Source: Paenibacillus sp. YYML68 | GTDB taxonomy: Bacteria > Bacillota > Bacilli > Paenibacillales > NBRC-103111 | Direction of reading: 5' to 3' | DNA length: 64,000 nucleotides | NCBI RefSeq assembly: GCF_027923405.1 | Contig: NZ_BQYI01000001.1 | Location: 2,892,501-2,956,500, forward strand | Shown: positions 47,925 through 56,814 of the stretch, piece by piece | How positions within the stretch are numbered: the first letter of the stretch is position 1 | How the letters are laid out: every line of letters begins with the position of its first letter | Program-made: the position numbers and the translations under genes | The notes under the pieces: generated by a model | What the model was told of the DNA's origin: nothing | Databases searched by the model: none | Seen by the model: only the letters and a program-made list of their open reading frames with translations

Positions 47925-48260
47925 TCAAAGCGACAAATCGATATGATGACCCTTGAAGGGATGATCCTTGGACGGCTTCGACGAAGCGCTTCCGCCGGAC
48001 TGAGCCTGCTTCGAAGACTTGCGTGACTTGTTCCCATCCCCGGCGTTGCCTCCGCCCTGCTTGCCCTCATCGCGAATCGAGGCACCGTTCGTCTCCTCCA
48101 TCTTCATGCTGCGGCCACGCTGCGCCAGCGTCTCCTTCTGGGCTGCCTCCGACAACGCAGCTTGATCCACCACCGGCTTTTGGTTCAGCTGGTTTTGCTT
48201 CAGACCGACTTCGTCATTTTTGTGCAATGCAAATTGCAGGTCAATCGCTCTTAGCGTCAT
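47925..48260 (-). CDS. Conserved hypothetical protein of the motility operon
   Basis: 111 residues with no signal or membrane helix. The first 50 are Gln/Leu-rich (LRAIDLQFALHKNDEVG); the middle is low-complexity Gly/Ser/Lys and probably disordered; the end is a conserved-looking HPFKGHHIDLSL. I recall similar small proteins after the DUF342 gene in Paenibacillus, with no known role. AGGAGG precedes the ATG. Confidence 0.7.
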   Translation of the reverse strand: MTLRAIDLQFALHKNDEVGLKQNQLNQKPVVDQAALSEAAQKETLAQRGRSMKMEETNGASIRDEGKQGGGNAGDGNKSRKSSKQAQSGGSASSKPSKDHPFKGHHIDLSL

Positions 48261-48327
48261 CCGCTATCCTCCTATCCGGACATCCGAGATACAAGTTTGA
48301 GCATCCTTAGCCATATCACCGACAACC

Positions 48328-49737
48328 TTATAACGGACTCATGGCAATATCGCCGTCATGCAGCTGGAATTTAACTCTCGTCGCTGCGTCTTTAATGAAT
48401 TTGGTATTGCGTCCAATGACAATCTTCGTACCGCTGTATACCATCCCAATTACTTCGACCCTCGCGCGCTCGGAGTCCTCCAGTGACTTCTCAATTTCGA
48501 ATATTCGGCTCTTATACGATGAAATTTCTTCCTGCGCCTGTTTCTTCGTATGGTTCAGCTTGATGCGCATCCCAACCTTCTCAGGGGATAGCTGCCCCGC
48601 CGCTGCCATCTGATCGAGCAATACGAGAGCCTTCTCGGTCTTATTTAAGTTGTCCGCAACCGTCTTCAAGCTTTGCTTCAGCTGCTGGAGCTCGTTACGC
48701 AGCTCCGGAAGAACGCCCACCTCAATAGCCGTAACGGTTGACATCGTGTTGCCGATCGTTCTTGCCGTTACTCGCTCACCGGCCTGCAGCTGTCCTCCGA
48801 CGATAAGCCCCTTCGTACCTTTGCAAGTAATTTCTTTGCCCGCTCGAATGTTCGAATGCATGATGCTTTGGTTCACGAGCACTTCCTCGCCGACTTCGAT
48901 CGTGGCATCCTGTATGAAGGAGCACTTCACCCTTTGACCTGCGCGGATGACAGCCTTATGATGACCCAAAATGCCTGCGTTAATCTCAATAGAGCCGCCA
49001 GCCTCAAGGTCAGCACCGTCTACGTTGCCAGTAATTCGAATATCGCCTGCCGCTTTAATACGGAAGCCAGGAATTACACTGCCGCGAATAACGACGGTTC
49101 CAACGAAGTCGATGTTGCCAACATGATAATCGACATCACCATTCACCTCGAAGACGGGAAACACGTTCAGCTTGTCACGGTCTGTCTTCGTTACCATTCC
49201 GTCCATCGCAGCATACAATGCTAACTGCTCAGGATCGGTCACGACGTTTTTCCCGAGCTTAAAGCGCGCTTCCTTCCCGTCCTTGGCAAAAAGCACCTCG
49301 CCGGTTACCGCTTTCCCTTCTGTACCTTGTTCGGCTGGGACTCGTTCAGCGATCAGCTGACCCTTCCGAACGTTATGAATCGTCGTCACTTCTTTATAAT
49401 CGACCTTGCCGTCCTCCAGCTCCAGAGGCCGCTTCTCCAAGTCATCAAGATCGAACATCGTCTTAATGTACCCGTCAGCTCCATGCACAGGAGGCTGGCC
49501 CTTCGCGATTACAGTCTTTTGATTGAAGAACGATTGTGGGTCCTTCACAATTTGAGCGATCTTATCCTCCAATAGACCGTGTACGATACGGTTCAACTGT
49601 AGCAGCTCCTCGAGTTGACTTCTGGAGAACGTCCCTCTCCAGCCGTCTACATTCGAGAATCTTAGGGTAGCCGTCAGTTTATCATCATCCACCGCGATGT
49701 CCACATAATGGTTAAGCGGCAGTTCATGTTCACTCAT
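48328..49737 (-). CDS. fapA: FapA family flagellar-associated protein (DUF342)
   Basis: 469 residues. An N-terminal domain precedes a DUF342 right-handed beta-helix-like region with repeats such as GTVVIRGSVIPGFRIKAAGDI and GNVDGADLEAGGSIEI, then a long C-terminal coiled coil (RNELQQLKQSLKTVADNLNK). FapA-like proteins occur in motility operons; polar flagellum targeting has been proposed in Vibrio. The ATG at 49737 has GGGG six bases upstream. It follows the sigma factor gene by 18 bases. Confidence 0.88.
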   Translation of the reverse strand: MSEHELPLNHYVDIAVDDDKLTATLRFSNVDGWRGTFSRSQLEELLQLNRIVHGLLEDKIAQIVKDPQSFFNQKTVIAKGQPPVHGADGYIKTMFDLDDLEKRPLELEDGKVDYKEVTTIHNVRKGQLIAERVPAEQGTEGKAVTGEVLFAKDGKEARFKLGKNVVTDPEQLALYAAMDGMVTKTDRDKLNVFPVFEVNGDVDYHVGNIDFVGTVVIRGSVIPGFRIKAAGDIRITGNVDGADLEAGGSIEINAGILGHHKAVIRAGQRVKCSFIQDATIEVGEEVLVNQSIMHSNIRAGKEITCKGTKGLIVGGQLQAGERVTARTIGNTMSTVTAIEVGVLPELRNELQQLKQSLKTVADNLNKTEKALVLLDQMAAAGQLSPEKVGMRIKLNHTKKQAQEEISSYKSRIFEIEKSLEDSERARVEVIGMVYSGTKIVIGRNTKFIKDAATRVKFQLHDGDIAMSPL

Positions 49738-49755
49738 TATCATCCCCACTTTCAA

Positions 49756-50538
49756 CTAATCTTGGAACAACTGCGTCTTATGCCTGCTTAGTGCGCCTCT
49801 TAAGCGCAATATCGCCTTCGAATGCAATTGAGATATTCTGGATGGGGACAAGCTCATGACTTCCGCAATTTCACTTAACGACAGCTCTTCAAAATAGAAC
49901 AACGAAACGACGGTCCGTTCCTTCTCCGTCAACCGATCAATCGCTTGTGCAAGCATGTCCTTCAGGAACACCTCCTGCACCTTCGATTCCGGCTTAACAG
50001 CCTTCTCATCGACTAGAAGCGCAATTCTTGTGTCTGTTTCTTCATCTCGAATCGGATCGTCAATGGAGCAGACCGTCGTCACCGCGATATCCTGAACCAT
50101 TTGCTGAAATTCCGATTCGGTTACTTGTAAATATTCACTCATCTCCAAATCAGTTACAGAGCGCAAATATTGCTGCTCCAGCTTCTGATACGCATCTTCC
50201 ACTTTACGTGCCTTCTCCCGAATCGAGCGCGGCACCCAATCCCCTTGGCGCAGACCATCAATGACGGCTCCACGAATTCGCCACGATGCATACGTCTCGA
50301 ACTGAAGACCACGTTCATAGTCAAACTTTTCGATGGCATCAATCAGACCCATGACCCCGAAGCTCGTAAGATCATCCCTGGATACGTTCTTGGGGAGTCC
50401 AATGGAGAGCCGGCCTGATACGTAATCAACAAGAGGCAAATACGTCTCAATTAAGGCTTGCTTCGCCTGGAGCTGGCGCTCCTCGCGCCATTCTCTCCAC
50501 AATTCCATATTCGCTAAGTGAGATTTGTGTCCGATCAT
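49756..50538 (-). CDS. sigD: Motility sigma factor SigD (FliA/WhiG family)
   Basis: 260 residues, sigma-70 group 3. Region 2 has YLPLVDYVSGRLSIGLP and GLIDAIEKFDYERGLQFETYASWRIRGAVIDGLR. Region 3 has PRSIREKARKVE. Region 4 ends in LSEIAEVMSLSPSRISQLHSKA. It directs late flagellar, chemotaxis and autolysin genes. The ATG at 50538 has AGGTGG eight bases upstream; a GTG at 50550 is less likely. Confidence 0.95.
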   Translation of the reverse strand: MIGHKSHLANMELWREWREERQLQAKQALIETYLPLVDYVSGRLSIGLPKNVSRDDLTSFGVMGLIDAIEKFDYERGLQFETYASWRIRGAVIDGLRQGDWVPRSIREKARKVEDAYQKLEQQYLRSVTDLEMSEYLQVTESEFQQMVQDIAVTTVCSIDDPIRDEETDTRIALLVDEKAVKPESKVQEVFLKDMLAQAIDRLTEKERTVVSLFYFEELSLSEIAEVMSLSPSRISQLHSKAILRLRGALSRHKTQLFQD

Positions 50539-50552
50539 GAGGTGAACCACCT

Positions 50553-50975
50553 TTACTCATCAGTCATTCGGCGAAGGGCGTCCGCGAGAGCCTCTGGCGA
50601 GCCGTCGATTTTCGTAGACAGCTTAGGCGGACTTAACGGTGAGAACTGCTCCTCGTCCTCCTTGTCCTCGCTCGGGCGTCCCTTGAGCATATTATGAAGC
50701 TCTTCGTCCTGTTCCATAGGAGTAACGGCATCAAAAGCGGTGCCCTTCATGCCGTCATTCACATCGCTCGCCGGCGGCTGAGGCGTCCATTGATTCAAGC
50801 CTGCGAACGTACCGAGCAGCCAGCGGCAAGCGAAAACAACAATAAATAAGATCACAAAGCTGTATAAGCCCCGAAGGAGGCTCGTTATGAAAATATTATG
50901 TCCAATGGACAATATGAACGTAAAAATAAAAGCAATTGCTCCTATTATGAAATTCCATTTCAGAGTTCCAATCAT
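50553..50975 (-). CDS. Uncharacterised membrane protein of the che operon
   Basis: 140 residues. Two membrane helices fill residues 5-55 (WNFIIGAIAFIFTFILSIG; GLYSFVILFIVVFACRWLL); the C-terminal 85 residues are cytoplasmic, acidic and Pro-rich, ending GSPEALADALRRMTDE. I do not recognise a family. It starts two bases after the cheD stop and ends 14 bases before sigD, so it is expressed with chemotaxis and sigma genes. Confidence 0.75.
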   Translation of the reverse strand: MIGTLKWNFIIGAIAFIFTFILSIGHNIFITSLLRGLYSFVILFIVVFACRWLLGTFAGLNQWTPQPPASDVNDGMKGTAFDAVTPMEQDEELHNMLKGRPSEDKEDEEQFSPLSPPKLSTKIDGSPEALADALRRMTDE

Positions 50976-50977
50976 CG

Positions 50978-51472
50978 CTACAGTTCCTTTAGTCCGTTTT
51001 GTACGCTGCGAATAGACAACTTCCCCGTCTCGCAGTCGAATTCAATCGTCCTACCATAGTTTGCACCGGTATCCTCTGCAAGGAGCGGTATGCTAAGGCG
51101 CGCTAATATTTCCTTGGAAGCCTCCACATTGCGCGGACCAATCCGCATCGTATCGGATTGGCTCCCGAACGCGAACATCTGTGCCCCACCTGCGAGCTTC
51201 GCTTCCAGCCGTCTGAGGACAGCGCCCAGCGACTCCATGCGGCGAATCATCTCAGGTATGGCGGTGTCTGCATATTTCGCAACATTCAGACTGCCTTCCT
51301 TCGCAATATCTGAGGATGGAAGCATAATATGTGCCATGCCCGCTACCTTCACCTTCGCATCATACAACGTCAGTCCGACGCAAGAACCGAGTCCTGTCGT
51401 CTTCAGAACTCCGGTCTTGCTTACAACATTGAGATCAGCCATTCCGACTTTAATCAGATTGTCTTGGATCAT
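50978..51472 (-). CDS. cheD: Chemoreceptor glutamine deamidase CheD
   Basis: 164 residues. Catalytic Cys in GLGSCVGLTLYD and His in GMAHIMLPSS are present. CheD deamidates receptor glutamines and binds CheC, raising its phosphatase activity. The start overlaps the cheC stop (ATGA). Confidence 0.95.
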   Translation of the reverse strand: MIQDNLIKVGMADLNVVSKTGVLKTTGLGSCVGLTLYDAKVKVAGMAHIMLPSSDIAKEGSLNVAKYADTAIPEMIRRMESLGAVLRRLEAKLAGGAQMFAFGSQSDTMRIGPRNVEASKEILARLSIPLLAEDTGANYGRTIEFDCETGKLSIRSVQNGLKEL

Positions 51473-52089
51473 GGAGTTTGCACGCCCAATGCTACGAAAA
51501 TTTTCTCGAACGATTCTGGATCAGGAATTAGGAAGAAGTGTCCCTCAACCTCGTCCTTTCCATCCAAAAACTTCGTGTCAATCAACAGAGCCTGGTCGCC
51601 CATCGTTCCGAACTGCAGTAGACCGTAGCTCAAGATCGCACCCGCCATATCGATGGAAAGCGCGGGCACGGTCGGCTGCATGTTCAACTGGGTGAAATCG
51701 GCAAGAGAAGATAAGTAGGAGCCAGCCAATATGTTGCCGATTTCACTAAGGGCGGAAATCTCCATCTCCGTATAGCCATCCTCGCTGACGACCTCGATCC
51801 CAACCAAGTTGCGAAGCAGCTTCTTAGCAGATTCCTGGGTTAAAATGAAAAATAGGTTGCCGGGCGTTTCGCCCTCCACACGTAGAAAGATCGCAATGAC
51901 GATCGCCTCTGCTCCGCCTACACTGTCGGCAATCTCCTCGAACATGACCATGCGCACCTTCGGAACGAGCATATCGACCGGCTTGTCCAGCAGCTTGGAC
52001 AACGCAGTTGCCGCATGGCCGGCACCGATGTTGCCGACTTCCTTCAATACGTCCATTTGAAACTCAGGTAACGAGTTGAACGTCTCCAT
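51469..52089 (-). CDS. cheC: CheY-P phosphatase CheC
   Basis: 206 residues. Both phosphatase motifs (Glu-x2-Asn) are present: KEVGNIGAGHAATALS near residue 16 and SEIGNILAGSYLSSL near 115. It dephosphorylates CheY and partners with CheD in adaptation. The ATG has GGAGG upstream. Confidence 0.95.
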   Translation of the reverse strand: METFNSLPEFQMDVLKEVGNIGAGHAATALSKLLDKPVDMLVPKVRMVMFEEIADSVGGAEAIVIAIFLRVEGETPGNLFFILTQESAKKLLRNLVGIEVVSEDGYTEMEISALSEIGNILAGSYLSSLADFTQLNMQPTVPALSIDMAGAILSYGLLQFGTMGDQALLIDTKFLDGKDEVEGHFFLIPDPESFEKIFVALGVQTP

Positions 52090-52092
52090 TCA

Positions 52093-52554
52093 TTAATCCT
52101 CCAGCTGGTCGAGCTGGACGATCTCACTCTTGTTCAGCACTTCGCCCAAATTCAACAGCACTAGCAGACGATCCTCGCCTATCTTCGCAATTCCACGTAA
52201 ATATTTCGCCTTAATACCGCCTACAATTTCCGGTGGGTCATCGATATGATCCGAATCAACATCAATGACATCGTTCGCTGAGTCAACGATTAAGCCGACC
52301 TCGATATCTCCGACCGCAACGATAATGACTCGGGAGTTCTCGGTGTAATCCGCCTCAGGAAAGCCAAAACGGCCGCGAAGATCGATGACAGGTGTAACGA
52401 CGCCGCGCAGGTTAATGACTCCTTTTACAAATTCAGGCGTTTTGGGTACTCGGGTCATCGGCTGAATACGTTCAATCGTCTTGACCTTATCCACTTCAAC
52501 GCCATATTCCTCATGAGCCAGTGCAAACACGATCACCTTTAATTCTTGTCCCAT
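52093..52554 (-). CDS. cheW: Chemotaxis coupling protein CheW
   Basis: 153 residues, an SH3-like double beta barrel. EYGVEVDKVKTIERIQPMTRVP and VKGVINLRGVVTPVIDLR are typical. It couples receptors to CheA. GAGGAGG precedes the ATG, and cheA ends 53 bases upstream. Confidence 0.96.
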   Translation of the reverse strand: MGQELKVIVFALAHEEYGVEVDKVKTIERIQPMTRVPKTPEFVKGVINLRGVVTPVIDLRGRFGFPEADYTENSRVIIVAVGDIEVGLIVDSANDVIDVDSDHIDDPPEIVGGIKAKYLRGIAKIGEDRLLVLLNLGEVLNKSEIVQLDQLED

Positions 52555-52607
52555 ATGTTCATCCTCCTCAGGGTTGGTCTTGCTTAACCGTATAGCGAGT
52601 GGAGCTG

Positions 52608-54662
52608 CTACTTAATCAGAGCGTTCGTATCAATAATTAGCGCGACTTGACCGTCACCCAATATCGTCGCGCCTGATACCGCGAACAGGTTCGTCAAGTA
52701 TTTGCCCAATGTCTTCAATACAATTTCTTGCTGTCCGATGAACTCATCGACGACGAGCGCTGCGAGCTTCTCGCCCTTGCGAATGACGACGACCTGAAGC
52801 TCGTCATCTTGGCCGCTGTCCGTCCCCGGGACGTCAAAGAGCTCAGCGAGCGGTACGATCGGGATGACGCTATTGCGGTAGTCGATCAGCCGGTTACCGT
52901 GAACTTGACGCACCTGCTCGCGTCGAATGGCGAGCGTCTCCACGATGGACGATAACGGAATCGCATATTTCTCATCGACAAGTCGAATGAGCATCGCCGA
53001 TATAATGGACAGCGTGAGCGGCAGCTGAACGGAGAACTTCGAGCCTCGACCAAGCACGGAATCGACTAGCACCTGACCGCCTAGGCTTTCGATCTTCGTC
53101 TTCACCACGTCAAGACCGACGCCGCGGCCGGATATATCGGATATTTTGTCCGCAGTACTGAAGCCCGAAGCAAACAGCAGCATATAAATTTCTTTATCCG
53201 ACATTCGGCTTGCCTGCTCCTGCGTCACGACACCATTCTGAATCGCTTTGCCGAGCACCTTCTCCTTATTAATGCCGCGTCCGTTGTCTTCAATCTCAAT
53301 GAATACACTGTTGCCGCTATGATAGGCACGAAGATGTATCGTACCTGTTTCCGGCTTCCCGGAAGCGATCCGATCGCTGGTCGGCTCCAAGCCATGGTCA
53401 ACCGCGTTACGAAGCAGGTGAACGAGCGGGTCGCCGATCTCGTCGACGACAGTACGATCAAGCTCAGTATCTGCACCGGTGATGATCAGATCGACCTTCT
53501 TATCCAGAGACTTGGCGACGTCACGAATCATACGCGGGAATCGATTGAATACGGTATCAACTGGGACCATGCGCAGCTTGAGCACGATATTTTGCAAATC
53601 ACTGCTCACACGAGCCATATGCTCAACAGTCTCAGTCAACTCGTTCTTCCTGATCTCACTTGCTAGCTGCTCCAGCCGCACCCGATCAATAAGCAGCTCA
53701 CTGAACAAGTTCATGAGCATATCGAGTCGTTCAATATCGACGCGGATCGTCCGGTTCGCAACCGGCGCGCCGCCGGCAGCAGGCTTCTTCGCCTCTGTTG
53801 GCTTCGCTTGTGCATCGTCTGTTGCAGGTGCGGTCACAGCTGCGGGAGCTGCAGCTTCCACAGCCGCAGCAGGTGCGCTCAGCTGCTTCAGCGTATCTTT
53901 GTCAAGTACCAGTAGATCGACCTTATCGACCTCGGATACGCTGGATACTTGCTTATAGAGGTCATCCTTGTCGATTGAAGAAACATAATAAACAGAGAAC
54001 GATTCCTCGAACTTCTCCTGCTCAATGTCCTCTACAGAAGGTGTTGCCTTGATCACTTCCCCGTTCTGCTCCAGCACGTTGAACACCATATATGCACGAG
54101 CTGCCTTCAGGACGCAATCTTTGCGGATGAACACCTCGATGCGAAGTACAAGCATTCCGGCGTCGATCGACTGTTCAATAATCGAAAGCTGGAATTCGTC
54201 CAGCTCCGACTTCCCTGTCCCCTTCGACGATACAGCAGCAGATGCTGGCGCCGACGCAGCCGAGGCTGCTCCCTTCGTATAATCACCTGAGACGATTGAT
54301 TTCAGCGAAGCGACAATCGCCTTGACGTCTGCTTGTCCTGTCCCGCCTTGAATAATGTCTTCTACCATCGTTTCAAGCGCATCTGTACTTTTGAATAAGC
54401 AATCAAATATGAAGGAATCCATGTTCAGCTTACGATTGCGTACGAGATCCAATACATTTTCCATTTCATGGGTCAAGGAGGCAATGTCCTCGAAGCCCAT
54501 AGTAGCGCTCATCCCCTTCAGCGTATGAGCTGAGCGGAATATATTCTGAACAATGCTTATATCTTCCGGATTGCTCTCCAAGCTAAGCATATGCTCATTG
54601 ATGGCCTGCAGATGGTCTCTGGACTCGTCAATAAACATGGAAAGATATTGATTCATTTCCAT
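52608..54662 (-). CDS. cheA: Chemotaxis histidine kinase CheA
   Basis: 684 residues. P1 with phospho-acceptor His46 in SAHTLKG; P2-like CheY-binding region around 160-260; an Ala/Pro linker; P3 dimerisation (IDRVRLEQL); P4 kinase with N box HLLRNAVDHGLE, DNGRGI and GRGVGLDVV; P5 CheW-like domain at the end. It phosphorylates CheY and CheB. GGAGG precedes the ATG. Confidence 0.97.
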   Translation of the reverse strand: MEMNQYLSMFIDESRDHLQAINEHMLSLESNPEDISIVQNIFRSAHTLKGMSATMGFEDIASLTHEMENVLDLVRNRKLNMDSFIFDCLFKSTDALETMVEDIIQGGTGQADVKAIVASLKSIVSGDYTKGAASAASAPASAAVSSKGTGKSELDEFQLSIIEQSIDAGMLVLRIEVFIRKDCVLKAARAYMVFNVLEQNGEVIKATPSVEDIEQEKFEESFSVYYVSSIDKDDLYKQVSSVSEVDKVDLLVLDKDTLKQLSAPAAAVEAAAPAAVTAPATDDAQAKPTEAKKPAAGGAPVANRTIRVDIERLDMLMNLFSELLIDRVRLEQLASEIRKNELTETVEHMARVSSDLQNIVLKLRMVPVDTVFNRFPRMIRDVAKSLDKKVDLIITGADTELDRTVVDEIGDPLVHLLRNAVDHGLEPTSDRIASGKPETGTIHLRAYHSGNSVFIEIEDNGRGINKEKVLGKAIQNGVVTQEQASRMSDKEIYMLLFASGFSTADKISDISGRGVGLDVVKTKIESLGGQVLVDSVLGRGSKFSVQLPLTLSIISAMLIRLVDEKYAIPLSSIVETLAIRREQVRQVHGNRLIDYRNSVIPIVPLAELFDVPGTDSGQDDELQVVVIRKGEKLAALVVDEFIGQQEIVLKTLGKYLTNLFAVSGATILGDGQVALIIDTNALIK

Positions 54663-54705
54663 AACGACACCTCCGTTATCATAATTGAAGCTATGTACGG
54701 CAAGA

Positions 54706-55860
54706 TCAGGAATTCGGCGTGCCGACCACGCTCATTAGCTTGCGTGCGATCTCATGCTGAGGCAAGACGTTGGAGACGCAGCCGAGCTCAACGGCCGCCC
54801 GCGGCATACCATAGACGACGCATGTTTCTTCCGATTCGGCAATCGTTGTCAAGGCGCCTGCTTGCTTAAGCGCAAGCATCCCTCTGGCACCGTCAGAGCC
54901 CATTCCGGTCATCAGCACGATATGTCGCTTCAGCTCCTTCAAGGGAAGCAACGATTCAAACAGTACATCGACGGATGGTCGATGTCCGCCCCGCGGCTCC
55001 TCCCGGCTTAAGTGGATGCGATACCCGTTAGTGCCATTGCGGGCAACAGACATATGATAGCCTCCTGGAGCAACATAAGCAGCTCCGCTCTCCAGCACCA
55101 TGCCGTTCTCTGCTTCAGCGACCTTCAACCCAGACACACTGTCCAATCGTTGGGAGAGCGACTTCGTGAAGTTCGGCGGCATATGCTGCACGATGACGAC
55201 AGGAGCAGGCAGTCTCGATGGCAGCTCGGACAACACCTGGTGCAATGCTCTCGGGCCGCCGGTCGAAGTTCCGATGGCGATCAGATGCTCGAAGTTCGTC
55301 ACCGGACGCTTGAAGAAGGAGCTGGAATCCGGTGTCAGTAAGGCGGCTTTGGAGCTATTCGCTGACGCTGCCTCCGGCTTATGCGGCCGCAACAACGCTT
55401 GATCAGATGAGCGAGCACTGCTGTCGGCTCTTAATTCATAAAGCTTGAGCCTAGAGATATTCGATCTGGCAGCAATGTGCAGCTTCTCCAGCAGCAGCTT
55501 CTTCACCTTGTGCAGATCGAGAGAGATAGAGCCAGAAGGCTTGCCGACGAAGTCGACGGCCCCCCACTCTAACGCCTTCAGCGTTTCCGTTGCTCCTTCT
55601 TGCGTCAAGCTGCTGAGCATCACTACAGGTACCGGACACTCCTTCATAATGATCCGGAGCGCGTCGAGCCCGTTCATCTCGGGCATCTCGATGTCCATCG
55701 TAACGACGCTCGGACGATGCTTCTTGACGAGCTCAACCGCCTCCTTTCCGTTTTTCGCTAGTGCCACGACACGGAGCCCCGGATCCTCGGCGATAAAATC
55801 GGATATCAGCTTTCTCATAAATACAGAATCATCAACGACTAGCACATCTAACGGCTGCAT
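54706..55860 (-). CDS. cheB: Chemotaxis methylesterase/response regulator CheB
   Basis: 384 residues. Receiver domain with VVDDSVFMRKL, phospho-acceptor Asp56 in TMDIEMPEMNG, and a conserved Lys later. The esterase domain has catalytic Ser in IGTSTGGPRALHQ, His in VQHMPPNF and Asp in TGMGSDGARG. It demethylates or deamidates receptor glutamyl groups. The ATG follows GAGGGGCGG. Confidence 0.97.
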   Translation of the reverse strand: MQPLDVLVVDDSVFMRKLISDFIAEDPGLRVVALAKNGKEAVELVKKHRPSVVTMDIEMPEMNGLDALRIIMKECPVPVVMLSSLTQEGATETLKALEWGAVDFVGKPSGSISLDLHKVKKLLLEKLHIAARSNISRLKLYELRADSSARSSDQALLRPHKPEAASANSSKAALLTPDSSSFFKRPVTNFEHLIAIGTSTGGPRALHQVLSELPSRLPAPVVIVQHMPPNFTKSLSQRLDSVSGLKVAEAENGMVLESGAAYVAPGGYHMSVARNGTNGYRIHLSREEPRGGHRPSVDVLFESLLPLKELKRHIVLMTGMGSDGARGMLALKQAGALTTIAESEETCVVYGMPRAAVELGCVSNVLPQHEIARKLMSVVGTPNS

Positions 55861-55941
55861 ACGTACCGCCCCTCTCGCGTTATCACCTGAAGTCTGAATA
55901 TGAAGTAGTCGCGTTTATTAGCTTCAAGGATAGCAATCTCG

Positions 55942-56814
55942 CTACTGCTTTAGCAACCGCATCATTTTGTTCAGGAAGCCCTTCATCGTACCGCCTTGTC
56001 GGTCTGTAGGGGCTTCATTCCGAAGGAAGCTATCTGTTAGCTCACCAAGCGACTTCGAGGCTGCACTATCTGGAAAAGCTATCGTGAAAGGCACCTGTTT
56101 CTTGACTGCCTTCGACACAGAAATATCATCAAACACATAGCCAATAGTAGGAATATCCAGGTTCATGAATTGCTTGGCAACCATTCCGATCTTATCTGCG
56201 GTTTGTCGCCCTTCCTTCCAATCTACTACCCGATTGACAACGAGCCTGAATTGGACATAAGCGTCCATCGCATGTACCATCTTGATGATCGCATAAGCGT
56301 CGGTGATCGAGGTCGGCTCGGGCGTCGTCACAACAATTGTTTCCTGAGCTGATAGTATAAATTTAATCGTTTCCTTAGACAGTCCGGCTCCCGTGTCAAA
56401 AATAATAAAGTCCACATGGCCGTTCAGCTGACTGACTTGATCTGCAAAGTAATCGAGCTGCTCCTCCGTCAATCGAATCAGATCGTTGAAGCCGGAGCCG
56501 CCTGCAATAAATTGAATATCGTTAGGACCTGTATGGACAATGTCCCAGATCGTTTTTTCTTTTTTCAACAAATGATACAAGTTGTACTTCGCTGTGATGC
56601 CCATCAGGACGTCAATGTTGGCTAGTCCGATGTCAGCGTCAAAGATAAGTACCTTGTAGCCCTTCTTCTGAAGGGTTAGCGCGAAGTTCAACGTAAAGTT
56701 GGACTTGCCGACCCCACCCTTGCCACTCGTAACAGCGATAATACGCGTCATTTTCTCCTGTAGAACTCCTTGGTGTTTAATCAGATTCCGCAGCCCCTGT
56801 GCCTGATCACTCAT
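55942..56814 (-). CDS. flhG: MinD-like ATPase FlhG (YlxH)
   Basis: 290 residues from ATG 56814 (GGAGG upstream). The N-terminal helix DQAQGLRNLI is the part that stimulates the FlhF GTPase. The deviant Walker A is SGKGGVGKSN at about 30-39, with DADIGLANIDVLMG after it and FIIFDTGAGLSKETI further on. It controls flagellar number and placement with FlhF. It overlaps flhF by eight bases. Confidence 0.95.
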   Translation of the reverse strand: MSDQAQGLRNLIKHQGVLQEKMTRIIAVTSGKGGVGKSNFTLNFALTLQKKGYKVLIFDADIGLANIDVLMGITAKYNLYHLLKKEKTIWDIVHTGPNDIQFIAGGSGFNDLIRLTEEQLDYFADQVSQLNGHVDFIIFDTGAGLSKETIKFILSAQETIVVTTPEPTSITDAYAIIKMVHAMDAYVQFRLVVNRVVDWKEGRQTADKIGMVAKQFMNLDIPTIGYVFDDISVSKAVKKQVPFTIAFPDSAASKSLGELTDSFLRNEAPTDRQGGTMKGFLNKMMRLLKQ

